Part shown: piece by piece, positions 61,698-64,000 of the stretch
Layout: each line of letters starts with the position of its first letter
How positions within the stretch are numbered: the first letter of the stretch is position 1
NCBI RefSeq assembly: GCF_037126435.1
Contig: NZ_CP147020.1
Location: 829,001 to 893,000, forward strand
Length of the DNA: 64,000 nucleotides
Direction of reading: 5' to 3'
Origin: Bernardetia sp. ABR2-2B
GTDB lineage: Bacteria > Bacteroidota > Bacteroidia > Cytophagales > Bernardetiaceae
Notes under the pieces: generated by a model
Seen by the model: the letters and a program-made list of their open reading frames with translations, nothing else
Databases searched by the model: none
What the model was told of the DNA's origin: nothing
Made by a program: the position numbers and the translations under genes

Positions 61698-63461
61698 ATG
61701 CAACCATTACTTAGCGAACAAGAAATTCTGCGCCGTCAGAAAAGAGAACAACTGATACAACTAGGGATAAACCCTTACCCTGCTGACCTTTATAACTACA
61801 CACATACAGCCAAACAGATTGAGGAGAGTTTTCCAGAAGAAAAACCAGAGGGAGAAACAGAAGAAAATTTCGATAATTTTAAAGATATTTCACTTGCAGG
61901 TCGCCTGATGAATATCCGTATTCAAGGTTCGGCAGCTTTTGCAGAAATTGAAGACTCTACTGGGCGTATGCAGCTTTATCTTCGCAGAGATGATATTTGT
62001 CCAGATGAAGATAAGACCATGTATAATACTGTCTTCAAAAAGCTTTTAGATATTGGAGATATTATTGGTGTACGAGGATACATTTTTCGCACAAACGTAG
62101 GCGAGATTACGCTTCGTGTTACTGAGTTTACAGTTCTTACAAAGTCTTTGCATCCTCTGCCTGTCGTAAAGCGAGTAGAAAATGAAGATGGAACGGTTAC
62201 ATCTTATGATGCTTTTACAGATTCAGAACAGCGTTATCGTCAGCGTTATGTAGATATGATTGTAAATCCTAAGGTAAGAGATGTTTTCAAAAAACGTTCT
62301 CAACTTATGACTACAATGCGTGAATATTTAAACGATAAAGGTTATTTGGAAGTAGAAACTCCAATTTTACAGCCTTTATATGGAGGTGCAGCAGCTCGTC
62401 CTTTCAAAACGCATCACAACACATTAGATATGACACTTTATTTGCGTATTGCAAATGAGCTTTATCTAAAAAGGTTAATTGTGGGTGGATATGATGGGGT
62501 TTATGAGTTTGCTAAAGACTTTAGAAATGAAGGAATGAGCCGTTTTCATAATCCAGAATTTACTCAAATTGAACTCTATGTAGCTTACAAAGATTACGAA
62601 TGGATGATGAATTTGGTAGAAGAAATGGTAGAAAAAGTAGCCCTAAAACTTCACAACTCAACAGAAGTACAGGTAGGAGAAAATAAAATTAATTTTGCTC
62701 GTCCTTGGAAACGCTATACGATGTATGAAGCTATTGAGCATTTTACAGGTGTTGATATTTCTGAAATGAGTGAAGAAGAAATGCGTAAGGCTGCTTTGCA
62801 GTTAGGCGTTCCAATTGATGATACAATGGGAAGAGGAAAACTGATTGATGAGATTTTTGGAGAGCATTGTGAGCCAAAACTGATTCAACCTACATTTATT
62901 ACAGATTATCCTGTTGAAATGTCGCCACTTGCCAAAAAACATAGAACAAAAGAAGGTTTGGTAGAGCGTTTTGAAGCCGTTTGTAATGGAAAAGAAATTT
63001 GTAATGCCTTTTCTGAGCTTAATGACCCAATAGACCAAAGAAAACGTTTTGAAGAACAGTTAGAACTTGGAAAACGAGGCGATGACGAAGCAATGGTATT
63101 GGATGAAGATTTCTTAAATGCGCTTGAATACGGAATGCCACCAACAGCAGGTTTAGGAATTGGAATTGACCGTCTTTCTATGATTATGACGAATCAAGAT
63201 TCTATTCAAGATGTTTTGTTCTTTCCTCAAATGCGTCCTAAAAAGCAACCGAAATACGCATCTGAAAGTGATTATGAAGAGTTAGGAATCCGTTCTGAAC
63301 TTATTCCAATTATTCAAAAATTAGGTTTCCTTACGATTGAAGACTTAAAAGAAGCAATTCCTTCAAAACTTTTCAATGATATGTGTGGAATGCGTAAGAA
63401 AATGAAACTCAAAGAAGTAAAAAATCCAACGAAAGAAGAAGTAGAAGGTTGGTTGAAATAA
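61698..63461 (+). CDS. lysS: Lysyl-tRNA synthetase, class II, with C-terminal extension
   Basis: A 587-residue class II enzyme. The OB-fold anticodon-binding domain (about 70-170: [38 protein letters not shown]) is followed by the catalytic domain with motif 2 ([18 protein letters not shown]) and motif 3 ([15 protein letters not shown]). The bacterial enzyme usually ends soon after motif 3, near residue 505 in E. coli; here about 60 more residues ([20 protein letters not shown] to EEVEGWLK) form a helical extension common in Bacteroidota. It attaches lysine to tRNA-Lys using ATP. It has its own promoter, leader hairpin and terminator. Confidence 0.95.
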   Translation: MQPLLSEQEILRRQKREQLIQLGINPYPADLYNYTHTAKQIEESFPEEKPEGETEENFDNFKDISLAGRLMNIRIQGSAAFAEIEDSTGRMQLYLRRDDICPDEDKTMYNTVFKKLLDIGDIIGVRGYIFRTNVGEITLRVTEFTVLTKSLHPLPVVKRVENEDGTVTSYDAFTDSEQRYRQRYVDMIVNPKVRDVFKKRSQLMTTMREYLNDKGYLEVETPILQPLYGGAAARPFKTHHNTLDMTLYLRIANELYLKRLIVGGYDGVYEFAKDFRNEGMSRFHNPEFTQIELYVAYKDYEWMMNLVEEMVEKVALKLHNSTEVQVGENKINFARPWKRYTMYEAIEHFTGVDISEMSEEEMRKAALQLGVPIDDTMGRGKLIDEIFGEHCEPKLIQPTFITDYPVEMSPLAKKHRTKEGLVERFEAVCNGKEICNAFSELNDPIDQRKRFEEQLELGKRGDDEAMVLDEDFLNALEYGMPPTAGLGIGIDRLSMIMTNQDSIQDVLFFPQMRPKKQPKYASESDYEELGIRSELIPIIQKLGFLTIEDLKEAIPSKLFNDMCGMRKKMKLKEVKNPTKEEVEGWLK

Positions 63462-63469
63462 GTTATCCT

Positions 63470-63494
63470 GTCATTGTTGGGGATACCAATAACG
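63470..63494. repeat. TCCCCA-core palindrome after lysS
   Basis: On the reverse strand: GTTATTGGTA, TCCC, CAACAATGAC, matching the arms of the copies at 39503/39636 (GTTGTTGGTG, CACCAACGAC) with several substitutions, some of which preserve pairing. Confidence 0.5.
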
Positions 63495-63545
63495 GCAAGT
63501 TTATATTATGTAGTTTACGCTTTATGTGAGAGCGTATTTTTAATA

Positions 63546-63583
63546 AAAACTCTTATCTGATTTTCTCAGATAGGAGTTTTTTT
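63546..63583 (+). terminator. Terminator of lysS
   Basis: A 15-bp stem (AAAACTCTTATCTGA at 63546-63560 with TCAGATAGGAGTTTT at 63566-63580, one G-T pair) followed by T residues. Confidence 0.8.
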
Positions 63584-63596
63584 ATGCATAAATCCT

Positions 63597-63624
63597 CGTT
63601 GACGGCTGTATTTGAGTCTCAACG
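63597..63624. repeat. Small dyad between lysS and amt
   Basis: CGTTGA (63597-63602) pairs with TCAACG (63619-63624) around a 16-nt loop. It may be another dispersed palindrome; weak on its own. Confidence 0.35.
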
Positions 63625-63655
63625 ACGGTTTATATTTACCAACGATAAAAAACAA

Positions 63656-64000
63656 TTATTGAATATTAAATCCTTTTTCTCCGTGATAAGCTTCATCTAG
63701 TCCTGTTTTTTCCATAATCTCATCTACTCGTGCGCCCTTTGTAACAAATGCACTCACAAAATAAACGATTGTTGTAGCAATAGCCGAATAAGCAATTACT
63801 GTTAGGATAGCTAATAACTGTACTCCTATCTGTCCGATATTTCCATACAAAACACCAATCGCATCAGGGTTAATAGCAGGATTTGCAAAAATACCAGCAG
63901 CAAGAGAACCCCAAATACCCACCAAACCATGTATTCCAAAAGCATCTAATGTATCATCATAATCTAATACTTTTTTGAGTTTGATAACTCCATAATAACC
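63656..64000 (-). CDS. amt: Ammonium transporter, C-terminal part (start outside window)
   Basis: The frame ends at TAA 63656 and is open to the right edge (115 codons). It begins GYYGVIKLKKVLDYDDTLDA and continues FGIHGLVGIWGSLAAGIF, the D-D-x-LD-x-FG-x-HG-x-x-G-x-WG signature of Amt/MEP ammonium channels, with the conserved pore His. A final membrane helix (LLAILTVIAYSAIATTIVYF) and a cytoplasmic tail (VDEIMEKTGLDEAYHGEKGF) follow. It moves NH3/NH4+ across the inner membrane as a trimer. No glnK is visible on the downstream side. Confidence 0.95.
   Translation of the reverse strand, partial: GYYGVIKLKKVLDYDDTLDAFGIHGLVGIWGSLAAGIFANPAINPDAIGVLYGNIGQIGVQLLAILTVIAYSAIATTIVYFVSAFVTKGARVDEIMEKTGLDEAYHGEKGFNIQ

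Overview
The window is AT-rich chromosomal DNA of a Bacteroidota bacterium, most likely a gliding marine Cytophagales member (Bernardetia/Flexibacter-like; this is inference). The signs are promoters of the form TTG, 17-23 nt, TAnnTTTG; short A-rich leaders instead of strong Shine-Dalgarno sites; gldF and a GldM-like protein; secreted proteins with C-terminal type IX secretion (T9SS) tails; and a cobalamin riboswitch in front of a BtuG-like propeller lipoprotein. No rRNA, tRNA, CRISPR array or prophage was seen.

Layout. 1-8.4 kb: recQ (cut by the left edge), corA, a secreted propeller protein, a BFN-UVR protein, purC, a GldM-like protein and a tyrosine recombinase. 8.7-20 kb: a large SpoIIE-type sensor, a gene-free island of palindromes and a MITE-like element (12.4-13.0 kb), then a reverse-strand block of an alpha/beta hydrolase, a CHAT-TPR protein and two more TPR proteins. 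20-31 kb: gldF, two small unknown genes, a 1311-residue transglutaminase-like protein, a Ro60/TROVE-like protein, rpmH, a T9SS cargo protein and gcvT. 31-38 kb: rlmB, a four-helix-bundle (S23-like) gene between inverted heptamer arrays, an FAD oxidoreductase, a CAP-domain lipoprotein and ligA. 39-51 kb: an outer-membrane barrel-like protein and two tandem, partly homogenised T9SS proteins. 51-64 kb: fni, gpsA, a DUF2911 protein, a LOV-like PAS protein, the B12 riboswitch and BtuG-like gene, a REP-associated tyrosine transposase (RAYT) with its hairpins, argS, lysS and the 3' end of amt.

Most genes are single housekeeping or envelope units rather than long operons. The unusual content is between the genes: (1) degenerate 7-bp tandem arrays at several gene borders, often ending a few bases before the next start codon; (2) several families of short palindromes with conserved cores and variable, partly covarying arms, two copies of which lie in frame inside a coding sequence and two in the fni leader; (3) a RAYT gene flanked by related hairpins. 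The protein of greatest interest is a TROVE-like protein whose apparent vWA module is separated from the TROVE part by about 400 helical residues.
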